From a virus, in the IMG/VR virus record IMGVR_UViG_3300036826_000328, positions 1 through 43,849 of that record: a stretch of DNA of 43,849 bases; one strand, written 5' to 3'. This document shows positions 43,392-43,849 of this stretch, piece after piece (position 1 is the first letter of the stretch; the number at the start of each line of letters is the position of its first letter). Under the pieces are notes generated by a model. It had not been told where the DNA came from, ran no database searches, and saw nothing but the letters and a program-made list of their open reading frames with translations. The position numbers and the translations under genes are program-made.

Positions 43392-43849
43392 CTATGCGTC
43401 GATCAGCCCGTAGGATTTGAGCGCGGCGACGAGGTCGCCGACCGTGTAGCCGGTCGGGCCCGCCGCCGCACCCCCGGTGTAGCGGGTGTTGAGATAGGCC
43501 TGCGCGCCGCTGCCGGCGACGCTGGTGACGGCACTCCCGCCGCCGGTCGGCTGGCTCGCCGGCGCCGAGCTGCCCCACCAGCCGCCGCCGTGCTGAAAAA
43601 GCGTGCCGTCGGCGCGCACCCGGACCTCGTTGACGACGGTGGTGGTGCCGAGCGCCACCGCCTGGATCGTCGTCTGCGCGCCGTGATGCGCGCCGGTCCA
43701 GTCTTCGAGCGCGAGAAAAACGATGCCGGGGCTGGCGCCGGGCGACATGTTGATCGACATCGCCGCCCCGTCCCAGCCCGAGCCGACGATGTGGCCGAGG
43801 AGATCGCCGTTGCCGATCGCCGCCTTGGCCGAGGGCACGCCGTTGATCC
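43392..43849 (-). CDS. Tail fibre/spike protein, C-terminal part (continues from base 1)
   Basis: The downstream end of the fibre gene that starts at 1953. From 43832 the frame continues as GVPSAKAAIGNGDLLGHIVG, then NMSPGASPGIVFLALEDWTG, NEVRVRADGTLFQHGGGWWG and finally YTVGDLVAALKSYGLIDA. The NGxP-SAK...GNGDxLG and RADGTL motifs are typical of the distal domain of phage spikes. The ATG inside at 43838 is internal, not the start. Stop at 43392. Confidence 0.85.
   Translation of the reverse strand, partial: INGVPSAKAAIGNGDLLGHIVGSGWDGAAMSINMSPGASPGIVFLALEDWTGAHHGAQTTIQAVALGTTTVVNEVRVRADGTLFQHGGGWWGSSAPASQPTGGGSAVTSVAGSGAQAYLNTRYTGGAAAGPTGYTVGDLVAALKSYGLIDA
43833..43849. repeat. Right copy of the 17-bp terminal overlap
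   Basis: Identical to bases 1-17; see the left copy. After circularisation one of the two copies disappears, giving about 43,832 bp. Confidence 0.95.

Noticed and set aside
1-43849. tRNA genes, rRNA, insertion sequences and transposase
   Set aside because: I saw no cloverleaf, no rRNA motif and no DDE transposase. The tRNA-like piece near 39.67 kb is only a short attP core.

Overview
The window is a complete or near-complete temperate phage (or excised prophage) genome. The last 17 bases repeat the first 17, and a tail-fibre gene runs off base 1 and continues, in frame, from base 43832, so the molecule closes into a circle of about 43,832 bp. The DNA is GC-rich. The gene content points to an alphaproteobacterial host, probably in the Hyphomicrobiales/Rhizobiales area: a GapR/DUF2312 homologue, a DUF3309 protein, and the small gene that precedes the integrase. 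The host genus is inference; nothing in the sequence names it.

Layout. The minus strand from about 23.6 kb down to 1, and on through the closure to 41.2 kb, is the late module. It holds two HNH nucleases, a DUF3309 membrane peptide, small and large terminase, an HK97-type portal, protease and capsid, connector proteins, and then a Mu-like contractile tail in canonical order: terminator, DUF2635, sheath, tube, frameshifted chaperone, tape measure, gp43, gp44, gp45, gp46, gp47 and gp48. Fibres, a beta-helix spike, endolysin and holin follow. The virion should therefore be a myovirus with an HK97-fold head. Most neighbours overlap by 4 nt (ATGA or GTGA). The strongest ribosome binding sites precede the capsid, sheath and tube genes.

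A second minus-strand block (30.6 to 24.7 kb) starts with a replication initiator that carries an iteron array inside its coding sequence. It continues with a GapR-like DNA-binding protein, a large protein resembling polysaccharide lyases, and a VRR-NUC nuclease. Between the two minus blocks sit a secreted protein and two small membrane/coiled-coil proteins on the plus strand.

The plus strand from 30.9 to 41.2 kb is the control, recombination and integration module. It holds an XRE-type repressor candidate, zinc-binding and small early genes, a Cas4/RecB-like nuclease, an AT-rich ParB-like gene, a recombination-associated AT-hook protein, an SMC/SbcC-like ATPase, a tyrosine integrase with an adjacent attP-like site, a strong promoter overlapped by a palindromic operator, and a second HTH regulator.

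Unusual features: six copies of a 42-bp palindrome inserted in frame in six different genes; a T-TTT-TTA programmed -1 frameshift site; thirteen GTGATC iterons, many phased at 10-11 bp, inside the initiator gene; two paralogous hairpin-plus-microprotein modules; and a three-unit hairpin array of about 70-bp period whose 3' tails resemble CRISPR repeat handles.
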